Below, piece by piece: positions 1 to 7,495 of a DNA stretch of 45,236 bases; position 1 is the first letter of the stretch, and the number at the start of each line of letters is the position of its first letter. Made by a program: the position numbers and the translations under genes. This stretch comes from JAHFKM01 sp035655455 (GTDB lineage Archaea; Nanobdellota; Nanobdellia; SCGC-AAA011-G17; GW2011-AR18), in assembly GCA_035655455.1 (NCBI GenBank), contig DASRUL010000026.1, positions 1 through 45,236 on the forward strand, read 5' to 3'. The notes beneath the pieces are model-generated. The model had not been told where the DNA came from, did no database searches, and was given only the letters and a program-made list of their open reading frames with translations.

Positions 1-136
1 AAAAAGCGTCTTCTTCAATATCATCTAAAGCACGGTTAATCCATTTGTATAATTTTTGGTCTTCTGTCCTAGATATTTTCAGATTAGCTAAATCTTCTCT
101 TAATTTCTCTTCCGCAAATTTGATATGTGATTTCAT
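1..136 (-). CDS. RelE-like toxin, N-terminal part (runs off the left edge)
   Basis: Reading leftward from an ATG at 136, the first 45 codons are open to the window edge. The product starts MKSHIKFAEEKLREDL and contains KLYKWINRALDDIEEDAF, which resembles the N-terminal helices of archaeal RelE/ParE-type mRNA interferases. The start overlaps the stop of the upstream winged-helix gene by four bases (ATGA), so the two are translationally coupled as a likely toxin-antitoxin pair. The catalytic C-terminal half lies outside the window, so activity cannot be judged. Family assignment rests on remembered family character, not on a search. Confidence 0.6.
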   Translation of the reverse strand, partial: MKSHIKFAEEKLREDLANLKISRTEDQKLYKWINRALDDIEEDAF

Positions 137-408
137 CTTGAGAGTTCTGGTCTCGCTAAATATTTTCTCACTAATTCTGGGTTCCAGATCCAGCAGATCT
201 TTCCCTCTTTATCTACAGCAATTTTATGTGAATCTAATAGATAATCAAAAATTACTTGAAAAGTTTGATACATCATCTTTTTTGGGAGATGCTCCCATAG
301 ACTTCTTTTTTTGTATTCTCCGCCGTTTTCTTTAATAAATTCTTCTACCATTAAGACTGTATCTAATTGGGGATAGTGCAAAATTGGTTTTAACATTGCC
401 TGCGTCAT
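133..408 (-). CDS. Winged-helix-like small protein, probable antitoxin partner
   Basis: A 91-residue protein with the stretch HYPQLDTVLMVEEFI followed by alternating helices and YQTFQVIFDYLLDSHKI, ending in a short beta-hairpin-like segment (IAVDKEGKICWIW). This is the pattern of a single winged helix-turn-helix. Similar small proteins in DPANN archaea precede RelE-like toxins, as here, where the stop overlaps the next start. A TATA-like element (minus strand TTTATATA, 435-442) lies about 27 bases before the ATG, so the message is probably nearly leaderless. A second ATG at 396 (MLKPILHYP) is a possible start. The antitoxin role is inferred from gene order. Confidence 0.6.
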   Translation of the reverse strand: MTQAMLKPILHYPQLDTVLMVEEFIKENGGEYKKRSLWEHLPKKMMYQTFQVIFDYLLDSHKIAVDKEGKICWIWNPELVRKYLARPELSR

Positions 409-427
409 GTTGTATAAGTGTATATAA

Positions 428-607
428 CAACAAATATATAAACTTTTCGTTTTTATTGAAGATGAAGCTATATCTGGGGTTGGAAATAGATTAGACAGAG
501 AGAAAAATGAGTTCGATTTGGATAATATTCTTAAAAATTTTAAAGCCGATTTTTCAGGCGAATTAAAGGAAATTCTAGAAGAAAGACGTAAAAGACTGGC
601 GGAGTGA
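428..607 (+). pseudogene. Startless ORF remnant with charged helical C-terminus
   Basis: The frame is open from a stop at 425 to TGA at 605-607 but has no ATG, GTG or TTG start that would give a complete protein. The readable end (FDLDNILKNFKADFSGELKE, then ILEERRKRLAE) is an amphipathic, charged helix of the kind found at the C-terminus of antitoxins or coiled-coil proteins. It lies between the toxin-antitoxin pair and the palindromes, and I read it as the tail of a gene lost by rearrangement. The parent family is not recognised. Confidence 0.35.
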
Positions 608-616
608 ATTACGCTT

Positions 617-690
617 AATCATGTTATGTTCTCCCTTCATGGATTCGAGCCGAAGGCGAGAAAGTTTTGCATCAGCAAAATTGAACATAA
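617..690. repeat. Multi-hairpin palindrome, unit 1
   Basis: Outer arms TTATGTTC (624-631) and GAACATAA (683-690) are perfectly complementary. Inside lies a perfect hairpin, TTTTGC-ATCA-GCAAAA (665-680), and a weaker pairing of CTCCCTTC with GAAGGCGAG. The unit opens with the 12-base direct repeat AATCATGTTATG (617-628), which recurs at 689-700 at the start of unit 2. It resembles a folded recombination site or a small non-autonomous element more than a terminator. No coding ORF spans it. Confidence 0.55.
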
Positions 691-762
691 TCATGTTATG
701 CGACCATGTTAATGGCAACTCAGCAGAGTTGGGTTTTCATGTCAATGAAAATCTTGCATAAC
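689..762. repeat. Multi-hairpin palindrome, unit 2
   Basis: Outer arms GTTATGC (695-701) and GCATAAC (756-762) enclose three consecutive perfect hairpins, each with a four-base loop: CCAT-GTTA-ATGG (704-715), CAACTC-AGCA-GAGTTG (716-731) and TTTTCAT-GTCA-ATGAAAA (734-751). Folded as single-stranded DNA this would be a cloverleaf. The GTTATGC/GCATAAC arms recall, but do not strictly match, the GTTRRRY/RYYYAAC boxes of integron attC sites. An integrase remnant begins about 95 bases downstream. Confidence 0.55.
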
Positions 763-857
763 AAGCTTTTAGCGAAATTCACAGCGTTTTCAGTATTTAT
801 AGCATAAAAGCCTTGTTTTTGAGCAACGATTCGGAAAATTTTCGGATTTTTCACAGA

Positions 858-1037
858 ATGCAATATAAAGACGATTCGCAATTAGTAGATGTGGTCTACA
901 TCCCTGTGAATATTGAAGAAGCGGTTAAAATGGAATGTAGAAGAAGGAGATATAGCGAAAGAACAATAAAGACCTACAGTTATTTAAGATTCATTCTTGG
1001 CGTTCAGCCTATATGCCCTTGCCAGAGAAGATTCTAG
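858..1037 (+). pseudogene. Tyrosine recombinase (integrase) N-terminal remnant
   Basis: From the ATG at 858 the product runs through VNIEEAVKMECRRRRYSERT and IKTYSY, which matches the N-terminal core-binding (SAM-like) domain of Xer/IntI-type tyrosine recombinases (pattern RRYSxRTIKTY). Homology appears to stop near base 985; the remaining residues up to the TGA near 1037 look like out-of-register read-through into the convergent gene that ends at 1009. The catalytic domain is absent, so this is a dead fragment. A TTG at 813 could extend the frame upstream. The breakpoint marks the right edge of the accessory patch. Confidence 0.55.
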
Positions 1038-1263
1038 AGAACGTGTCGGTCATATCCTCATATGGAACAATACGACTTCCGCCAGCAGTCTGACCAGTAC
1101 CTCTCTGCGAAGGCTGAACATTCTGATCCTGTATTTTTACCTGTTCAGGCCGCATCCCTTTCTCTCTTTGCTCAATCATCTGCTGCAATGAATGCACGAG
1201 TTTCTTCAAATCCTCAACACTTTCTTTTTGCGTGTCGAACTTGATACACACTTCCATTCCCAC
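1009..1263 (-). CDS. Small conserved-looking hypothetical protein
   Basis: An 84-residue protein starting (M)GMEVCIKFDTQKESVEDLKK, followed by a helix (KLVHSLQQMIEQREKG) and a low-complexity, probably disordered Q/G-rich tail. The GTG at 1263 is preferred because GGAGGAG lies nine bases before it; the ATG at 1257 is the alternative. A TATA-like ATTTTTATAG lies just ahead of the ribosome site. It is divergent from the PAC2 gene. I do not recognise a named family; one short beta strand plus one long helix is all that can be said. Confidence 0.6.
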   Translation of the reverse strand: MGMEVCIKFDTQKESVEDLKKLVHSLQQMIEQREKGMRPEQVKIQDQNVQPSQRGTGQTAGGSRIVPYEDMTDTFSRIFSGKGI

Positions 1264-1354
1264 AAAGAAAAACTCCTCCTATAAAAATGTTTTCACATTG
1301 TGATCTAAGAGTGACAAGAAAAATTAATATAGGCTACCAACAGGATTTTGTTTC

Positions 1355-2056
1355 ATGAAGTACATCCTCAAAGAAAAACCAAAGAACGTCACCATCGTCC
1401 AAGGCTTACCTTCTATAGGGTTAGTAAGCACCATCACCATCAAGTATTTACTAGACCATTTAGACGTGAAAGAACTCGGGCACATTGAATCAGAACACCT
1501 CCTTCCCTTGACAGCAATCCACAAAGGAAAAATCGTCAATCCCATCACACTTTACTACAACAAGAAATACAATCTCGTTCTCGTCCAAGCAATCACAGAG
1601 ATCACCGGCATGGAATGGGATATGGCCAGGACCTTGAATGATATCTCAAAAGAACTCAAAGCAAAAGAAATTATTACCGTCGAAGGCATGCCGCCCCATG
1701 AAAAAGACCAAGTCAACATTTATTATTATTCAGAACAAAAACGCATGAAACAAGCCAAGCTCCTCGAAGAAGGCATCGTCATGGGAACAACAGCAGCACT
1801 CCTCCTCAAGAGCAAGGATATCCCTATCATGTGCGTCTTCGCAGAAGCGCACTCCCAACTTCCAGACTCAGAAGCAGCAGCGAAAGTCGTTGAGGTATTG
1901 AATAACTACTTAGGCATGAAGGTAGACTCCAAACCCCTCAGAGAAGCAGCGCGACACTTCGAAATGAACCTCAAACATTTCATCCAAAAGGCAAGAGACG
2001 CAACCACCACAGCAGCAAAACAAACCGGGAAAAAAGATCTGAGTTATATCGGGTGA
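1355..2056 (+). CDS. PAC2 family protein (proteasome-assembly-chaperone-like)
   Basis: A 233-residue PAC2/DUF75 protein. The N-terminus shows the family signature NVTIVQGLPSIGLVSTITIKYL, then the mid-domain GMEWDMARTLNDISKELKAKEIITVEGM and VMGTTAALLL. Length is typical. In eukaryotes PAC2 helps assemble the 20S proteasome; archaeal homologues have the same fold but no proven substrate, so the function is open. An AATTAATATAGG element about 25 bases before the ATG is the likely promoter. It is followed by an independently promoted gene. Confidence 0.85.
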   Translation: MKYILKEKPKNVTIVQGLPSIGLVSTITIKYLLDHLDVKELGHIESEHLLPLTAIHKGKIVNPITLYYNKKYNLVLVQAITEITGMEWDMARTLNDISKELKAKEIITVEGMPPHEKDQVNIYYYSEQKRMKQAKLLEEGIVMGTTAALLLKSKDIPIMCVFAEAHSQLPDSEAAAKVVEVLNNYLGMKVDSKPLREAARHFEMNLKHFIQKARDATTTAAKQTGKKDLSYIG

Positions 2057-2106
2057 ATATCTTTTAAGGGTTTAACCATTTAAAGGTAAAAATCAACAAC
2101 AGAAAG

Positions 2107-2115
2107 ATATATATT
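2107..2115 (+). promoter_or_regulatory. TATA box of the TIM-barrel gene
   Basis: ATATATATT sits 22-30 bases before the ATG at 2137 with no Shine-Dalgarno in between, which is the spacing expected for a leaderless archaeal transcript. Confidence 0.5.
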
Positions 2116-2136
2116 CCCCGGCAATAAAACCTTGTT

Positions 2137-4125
2137 ATGATCCCAGACGTTCCTCCTCCAAGGCAAAACTACGACTCAAGCATGGACCCAAAATTCTTCT
2201 TTCATAGCGCGCGCCTGGGAGCACCAACCTCGCCTATGCACGCAAAACAACTCGAAGAATTTGGAAAAAGACTCAACTCGGGCATCAAGAACATCGAGCT
2301 CGGAACCATTGACCCAGACAAGTTTGAGTTCATCCCAAAAGAACACTTCGAAACAATCAGGCAGTTAGCAATACTCACTGACACTAAACCTTCAGTCCAC
2401 GGCCCCATCGTAGACCTCGCGGGATTTGACGAGCGCTCAGGAAGATGGTCAGAAGCAGACAGAAGAGGCACTGCCGAACGCGTCTGGAGTATCATCGAAC
2501 GAAGCCACGAGCTTGACCGTAGCGGTAATTTGCCTGTCGTCTTCCACGCAGGAGCAGTCCTCAGCCAAGAGCGCGGAAAAGGCCTCAAAGAAGAAGCTAG
2601 GGTTTTTGACCCAAAAACAGGAGAGGTTAAGATTCAAATCAAGGACTATGATCCACAGTTTCTCTCCATGCGCGCAGTTAACACTGTCAGCGGAGAAACC
2701 ACCCTCTTAAATTACGAAAAAAAATACAGTATCGCCGATGGCAAGGAACACATCTGGACGCCACACACCAAACTCGACAGCCTCAACACCAACCAATGGG
2801 ACGAGGAAAAACTTAAAATCTTCGGCTATCAAAAAGAAATCGAAGAACTCAACCAAAAAGTCAACCTCAAACAAAAACAAAACGAGGCAATCAAGGCAAC
2901 AGGCCTTGACCATGATAAGGAATACGCAGAAACCCTCGCCAGAAACGAACGCGATGTCACGCTCCTCAGAGAGCACATCGACAATGTGCACACCTACTTA
3001 AGCTCCTCAGTCAGTGAAGCGTACAACAAGTTCAAAAAAAGCACCACAACAACCAAAGACCAAGGACTCCTTGAAGAAGCCAAAAACTTTGAAAAAAAAA
3101 GAAAAGAAATCTATGAGAAATTCAAGGTCAAAGAATTGTCAGAACAATACAGAACATCAGCGCAACACCTTCAAGCAGTCAACGAAGCACTTAAAACACA
3201 ACTTGAAGAGGAACAACGGAGGCACCTTGAACAACAACGGCAAGCACTCGAAGAGCGCACCTCTCTGCTCGCGCTTGAACGCACCAAGGCCTTTGTCACA
3301 GAGGTGGCAGCCATGCCTACCCCAGAGCTGTGGAGGCCAGTCAACGAATTCGCCATCGAAAAAACAACAGAAACCATCGCAGAAACCATGCTCAAATCTT
3401 ATGACAAGTTTAAAGAGCAATCACCCTTCATCAGCATCGAAAACTTCTGGCCAAACACCCCCATGTCCTCGGCAGAAGACTTACGAAAAGCTGTTCTGGA
3501 GGCAAGAAAACTCCTCGCAGAAAAACTCATCAAACAACGAGGCGTTCCAGAAAAAAAAGCAGAACACCTCGCAGAAAAAATGATCGCAGCAACGTGGGAC
3601 GTAGGGCACATCTATAATTTGAGAAAAGCAGGGTATGAAGGAGAAGAACTCAAAAAAGAAATCCTCAGGCAGACCAAACACGTCGCGGACGTCACGCGGC
3701 ATGTTCATATCACAGACAACTTCGGCTTTCATGACTCACACTTGCCTCCAGGCATGGCACAGGTTCCAGTAGGAGAGATGATGGCAGAACTTGACAAAAC
3801 TTGGGAAGAACTCAGGGCGCAAGGAAAACTTCACGTAGAACCACGACTCATCATCGAGGCAGGAGGCTTAGTCGGAGAAATCGGACAAGACCCAACAATC
3901 CCTGGCCTCGCCTACTTCCACTCGCCACTCTATGCCGGCGCAGCACCCCTTCCTGGAGGATACTGGAGAGACCCCGCACCCTTCGGCCACTATGGAAGCC
4001 TCTTTATCGAGTTTCCCCAACAACATTTCAACCTGTACGGATCATCTTTCACAACCCTTCCCAAAGAACTCGGCGGCCAAGTCACTGGAGAAAAATCACG
4101 CTTCAGCGACACGCCAACAACATGA
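2137..4125 (+). CDS. Xylose-isomerase-like TIM barrel split by a coiled coil
   Basis: A 662-residue protein. Residues about 20-150 look like the first half of an AP-endonuclease-2/xylose-isomerase barrel (SVHGPIVDLAGF, LPVVFHAGAVL). Residues about 230-400 are a long charged coiled coil (repeated EE/KK/QQ heptads). Residues about 480-560 return to the barrel: ATWDVGHIYNLR, then VRHVHITDN-like text and FHDSHLPPGM, carrying the Asp/His residues that bind divalent metals in this superfamily. The C-terminus is Gly/Pro/aromatic-rich. The enzyme activity (DNA incision or sugar isomerisation) cannot be decided. The coiled-coil insert is far larger than usual and suggests dimerisation or partner binding. 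Confidence 0.7.
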   Translation: MIPDVPPPRQNYDSSMDPKFFFHSARLGAPTSPMHAKQLEEFGKRLNSGIKNIELGTIDPDKFEFIPKEHFETIRQLAILTDTKPSVHGPIVDLAGFDERSGRWSEADRRGTAERVWSIIERSHELDRSGNLPVVFHAGAVLSQERGKGLKEEARVFDPKTGEVKIQIKDYDPQFLSMRAVNTVSGETTLLNYEKKYSIADGKEHIWTPHTKLDSLNTNQWDEEKLKIFGYQKEIEELNQKVNLKQKQNEAIKATGLDHDKEYAETLARNERDVTLLREHIDNVHTYLSSSVSEAYNKFKKSTTTTKDQGLLEEAKNFEKKRKEIYEKFKVKELSEQYRTSAQHLQAVNEALKTQLEEEQRRHLEQQRQALEERTSLLALERTKAFVTEVAAMPTPELWRPVNEFAIEKTTETIAETMLKSYDKFKEQSPFISIENFWPNTPMSSAEDLRKAVLEARKLLAEKLIKQRGVPEKKAEHLAEKMIAATWDVGHIYNLRKAGYEGEELKKEILRQTKHVADVTRHVHITDNFGFHDSHLPPGMAQVPVGEMMAELDKTWEELRAQGKLHVEPRLIIEAGGLVGEIGQDPTIPGLAYFHSPLYAGAAPLPGGYWRDPAPFGHYGSLFIEFPQQHFNLYGSSFTTLPKELGGQVTGEKSRFSDTPTT

Positions 4126-4142
4126 CAACGTTACATTAGTTT

Positions 4143-4498
4143 TTACTCGGGTTTTATCATGAGTCCTTCTTTTGCAAGAGGGATGATCCTGACTTTTGTT
4201 CTTTGTTTGATGTTAAGACGGTCTGCGAGTTCTGCAGGATGCCTACAACAAGGCTTTTGCCGCTGATAGTGACTTTTTGTTCAAATCCAAACGTGTACTC
4301 TTTGACTTCTGCAGTTCTTGCCTCCCTTTCGTGAGCTTGTTCTTCTGTGAAAAAGGTTTTGTTGCACTCTGAGCACTGATATGCACGAACATTATGTAAA
4401 AGATATCCTTCTTCGTACTCATGCTTAGGAAGTACCCCCTGCTTCATTTGAACATTGCATTTTGCGCAATAAATTCCTTCATTCATTTCTTTTGCCAT
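4143..4498 (-). pseudogene. YgiT-type zinc-ribbon plus AbrB-like protein, frameshifted
   Basis: The N-terminus has two CxxC knuckles (CAKC, CSEC) of a YgiT-type zinc ribbon, then YTFGFEQKVTISGKSLVV, the first strand of a SpoVT/AbrB swapped-hairpin domain. In the uninterrupted frame the protein then turns to nonsense (ILQNSQTVL...) and stops at 4157. Shifting frame near 4236-4250 restores PAELADRLNIKQRTKVRIIP and a stop at 4143-4145, which is exactly the expected second half of the AbrB fold. So there is a one- or two-base indel, either real decay or a sequencing error. An intact protein would be an antitoxin-like DNA-binding regulator. GAGGAAG precedes the ATG. Confidence 0.7.
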
Positions 4499-4689
4499 GT
4501 TTTCTTCCTCGGATCAGATGTACTGTAATGATTCGATGTTCTTGATTTTGAAGAGTGTAAATGATCATGATTAATCACTTATGAGAACTTTGATTTATTC
4601 AATTTTTTCTGTTGGTTCTGCTTATTTTAGTTAAAAGTTTCAGTTAATTTTATCTTAATTTCGCTCAAAAAAGCAATTATTCAAAGTTC

Positions 4690-5172
4690 TCAGTTTTCAG
4701 AAACTTGAACAACTCTTTTAAAGTTTGATTTTAAATCTCCAAAATAAGCTAATTGTGTTCTAATATCTATGCCTGTTTTAGAAAGCTTATTTAAATCAGC
4801 ATTTAAGCCTTTAATTGTTTCTTCTATTCTTTTTTTAGTTCCTTCATATTGTTGAGGAGATCCAGCATAAGTTAAATCTCTAATCAACCCTTTCAAGTTT
4901 TCAAGACCAGCTAAGATCTCTTTAATCCGATCTCCTTGATCTGGATTTGCACGTTTCGCATCATAAAGACCTCTATTAGATCTATAACGCTTCATATCTA
5001 AATCTTTTTTATTAATCTTAAGATTTTTATTTTTAGAAGGTTTAGCAACTATTCTGGCGACAGGTATTTTAATCATATCTTCCTGCAATTCTTCATGGAA
5101 AATATTAGAAGAAACTGAAGAAATACCAAGAACCGCTAATGCTCCTGCGACCCACCTCTTAAATTTTCCCAT
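4690..5172 (-). CDS. Secreted or membrane-anchored helical hypothetical protein
   Basis: A 160-residue protein with a basic start and hydrophobic segment (MGKFKRWVAGALAVLGISSV) that could be a signal peptide or anchor, then a Lys-rich linker and a helical, coiled-coil-like C-terminus (residues about 80-155). There is no cysteine after the hydrophobic stretch, so it is not an LspA lipoprotein. The gene is AT-rich compared with its neighbours. CTTAAATATTAG upstream is a plausible TATA box. The family is not recognised. The roughly 190 bases between it and the frameshifted gene hold nothing I can identify. Confidence 0.6.
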   Translation of the reverse strand: MGKFKRWVAGALAVLGISSVSSNIFHEELQEDMIKIPVARIVAKPSKNKNLKINKKDLDMKRYRSNRGLYDAKRANPDQGDRIKEILAGLENLKGLIRDLTYAGSPQQYEGTKKRIEETIKGLNADLNKLSKTGIDIRTQLAYFGDLKSNFKRVVQVSEN

Positions 5173-5408
5173 AATAAAAAATTAACAAAACTAATATTTA
5201 AGTTTAACTATTACATAGTTTACGACAAAAGTATCCTATACAAACTTTAATCAAAAAGGAAATTCATCTGGGAAATATTCTGAATTCCTTTCATGAATTA
5301 TAACTTCTTTATGTCCTTAACTACATATCGCTCTTTCGGTGATAGGGTTTTACCATTCGTTACATTTAAATAGCTTCGAACAACAATCCAACAACGAGGT
5401 GCACAGTC

Positions 5409-6248
5409 TTGGCAAAAAAAAAGAGCGCGACAGAACCAAAACTTCTCAAGGATTACGACATTGCCTATGATTTTAGCATCAAGGCTTACAAAAAATTCAG
5501 AGATGTCGTCAAAGCAATCATCCTCTTTGGATCAGTACCAAAAAAAGAAGCCACTCTTAAGTCAGACATTGACTTGATTATTATTATTGATGACGCGACC
5601 GTCAACTGGGACGAAGAGCTTATCGCGTGGTACAGAGAGGAACTCGCCCGCTTACTTGCCACACAAAAATACCCAAAAGAATTACACCTTAATACTGTTA
5701 CACTCTCCACCTTCTGGGAAGAACTCCGCGCAGGAGAACCTTTACTCATCAACGTCTTACGCTACGGCCAAGCCCTTGTTGACGTCGGAGGATTCTTCGA
5801 TCCTCTAAAAATTTTATTAGCAAAAGGAAGGATTAGGCCAAGCCCGGAAGCGATCTTCACCACGATGCAACGCGCAGTCTCCCACCATATCAGGGGGAGG
5901 AACACCCTTCTTGTCGCAGCAGAGGCATTCTACTGGGCTATGGTAGACGCGGCACACGCAGCGCTCATGGCAAAAAAAATCGTTCCACCATCGCCGGAGT
6001 ACCTCACAGATTTGCTCCATCACGTCTTCATCGAGCCAAAAATCCTCGACAAAAAGTACGTCCAGTGGCTGGAGGACGCGCGAATACTCTCTAAAGGCAT
6101 AGTCTATGGAACAATAAAAAGCATCAACGGACGGGACTTAGACGAACTGCAAGAACGCACAGACAAATTCATCATTACTTTCACAGAACTCACCAAGAGC
6201 CTGATTAAGGACGAGAAAATCATCAGAACAGAATACAAGACGTTCTGA
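5409..6248 (+). CDS. Nucleotidyltransferase (MNT) with C-terminal HEPN-like domain
   Basis: A 279-residue protein. Residues 35-60 hold the polymerase-beta nucleotidyltransferase signature: Gly41-Ser42 in AIILFGSV and the Asp53-x-Asp55 pair in KSDIDLIIII, which bind Mg-NTP. Residues about 150-270 are all-helical and HEPN-like (AAEAFYWAMVDAAHAALMAK). In many prokaryotes MNT and HEPN are separate toxin-antitoxin partners; here they are one chain. The start is TTG, with GAGGTG seven bases upstream. ATTTAAATAG (about 5364-5373) is the probable TATA box. Substrate unknown; the target could be a tRNA or a protein. Confidence 0.75.
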   Translation: MAKKKSATEPKLLKDYDIAYDFSIKAYKKFRDVVKAIILFGSVPKKEATLKSDIDLIIIIDDATVNWDEELIAWYREELARLLATQKYPKELHLNTVTLSTFWEELRAGEPLLINVLRYGQALVDVGGFFDPLKILLAKGRIRPSPEAIFTTMQRAVSHHIRGRNTLLVAAEAFYWAMVDAAHAALMAKKIVPPSPEYLTDLLHHVFIEPKILDKKYVQWLEDARILSKGIVYGTIKSINGRDLDELQERTDKFIITFTELTKSLIKDEKIIRTEYKTF

Positions 6249-6272
6249 CACTTCAAAAGATTAAGAAGATTC

Positions 6273-7064
6273 CTACGCAGACGCTTTTTCCTTTCTCTTT
6301 CTATACTCTTCTAAAGAAATCGTCTTCTTCTTCGCCTCAGCAAGATCAGTTCTATACTCCTGTTCGTGCTTAGAAGTGTATACCTTATGCAATTCACTCG
6401 CAGCTAGGCCATATTCTTTCTTTTCAAGAATTACCTTCTCAACCTCTTTCTGGAGTTCAGGTTTCTCCTTCAACATCTTATGGGCAAGAGCTCGCTGCGC
6501 TTCCACAATTTTCTTTCCAATTTCAACATACATTCCAGGACTACGCGCCCGAACATAACTCAAATGCACACCATCAGTTCCAAGCAACGCAGTAGCATCG
6601 ATCCCTAAGCTATTCAGAATAATTTCAACCTTCGCGCCGTCACCTTTTTCCACATACGTTCTCAGCTTTTCAGCAAGATCCAAATGTAAAGCGACTTCCT
6701 TCAACTCCTTAGAAGGGTTATCGGGACGCGCTCCTTTCGTGATAATGTTTATATAATACTCCCTTTTTCCCTCATCAGAAAGCTCTGCCAAAACAGGTTT
6801 TACAAGCTTCTCATACCCTGTCTTACCTTTTTCATCCTTGGACTCAATATAATTTGTGATTTCTGTTGTCGCGTTCTCAGCGAGCTGGAGCGCACGATGA
6901 TACTTCTGCTCCTCTTCAGTGAGCATTGGAAGGTTATCAACGCCATGCGTTTGTAGCCCATCTACGTATAATTCTATGTTTATATTTTTAGCAATACGCT
7001 CAGCAGTCTGCCCCCTTCCTCTCGCGTTTCCAATCAGCTTTTCAAGATCTTTGTCAAAAGTCAT
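6273..7064 (-). CDS. Hypothetical helical protein
   Basis: A 263-residue, highly charged, mostly helical protein with no membrane segment; it begins MTFDKDLEKLIGNARGRGQT and ends in a basic RKRKEKASA tail. The ATG at 7064 is preferred over the TTG at 7067 because it overlaps the upstream gene's TGA by one base (TGATG), a usual coupling arrangement. It forms a two-gene operon with the small membrane protein before it. No catalytic motif or known family is visible. Confidence 0.6.
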   Translation of the reverse strand: MTFDKDLEKLIGNARGRGQTAERIAKNINIELYVDGLQTHGVDNLPMLTEEEQKYHRALQLAENATTEITNYIESKDEKGKTGYEKLVKPVLAELSDEGKREYYINIITKGARPDNPSKELKEVALHLDLAEKLRTYVEKGDGAKVEIILNSLGIDATALLGTDGVHLSYVRARSPGMYVEIGKKIVEAQRALAHKMLKEKPELQKEVEKVILEKKEYGLAASELHKVYTSKHEQEYRTDLAEAKKKTISLEEYRKRKEKASA

Positions 7065-7363
7065 CAAGGCGTTCTCCTTCTCGACCTTCTCAAAGCGAGA
7101 TTCGCCATACTTCCGCCAACACCGACAAGACCGCAGAGCGTTCCTAAACCTAAAACGCCTCTATGAAACGGTGCTGTTGGCAACGCTTGATATTTTATAA
7201 CAGGACCAAGAACCTCTGAAACAGCTACCTCAACAGGCTCTCTCACTTTTTCGTACAAAGAGCGGTGCGGAGGCTCAGCATATACGCCATACGTCGCCTG
7301 ATTGTACAAGGCAGCGCTTCCCGCAGCAATGGCAGTTGATAACACTAAACTTTTTAGACTCAT
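7064..7363 (-). CDS. Small two-helix membrane protein
   Basis: A 99-residue protein with hydrophobic segments at about 4-22 (LVLSTAIAAGSAALYNQAT) and 69-90 (GVLGLGTLCGLVGVGGSMAN), and a very basic C-terminus (RRSRRR), which by the positive-inside rule should face the cytoplasm. AAGGAGC lies seven bases before the ATG and CTTTATAAAG (around 7402-7411) is the TATA box. It is coupled to the following charged protein and may anchor it; that is inference. Function unknown. Confidence 0.6.
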   Translation of the reverse strand: MSLKSLVLSTAIAAGSAALYNQATYGVYAEPPHRSLYEKVREPVEVAVSEVLGPVIKYQALPTAPFHRGVLGLGTLCGLVGVGGSMANLALRRSRRRTP

Positions 7364-7495
7364 TTTAAGCTCCTTTTTCTTTCTTTTAGAAGGAACTTAT
7401 TCTTTATAAAGCTTTCTATTTATTGTTTCTATGAAGTAGTAAATTTAAGAAGATTTAAATAGCGCATATTTTTTCATTTAGAACTTTCTTAGGCG

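Noticed and set aside
617..762. Canonical bacterial attC site or Rho-independent terminator
   Set aside because: The arms GTTATGC/GCATAAC do not strictly match GTTRRRY/RYYYAAC and the fold is branched; there is no T-run as expected for a terminator. Reported as unclassified palindromes instead.
3014..3583. A 189-codon open frame rich in Lys, Thr and Ser
   Set aside because: It lies inside the TIM-barrel gene in another frame; its low-complexity composition mirrors the coiled-coil codons, and it has no ribosome site.
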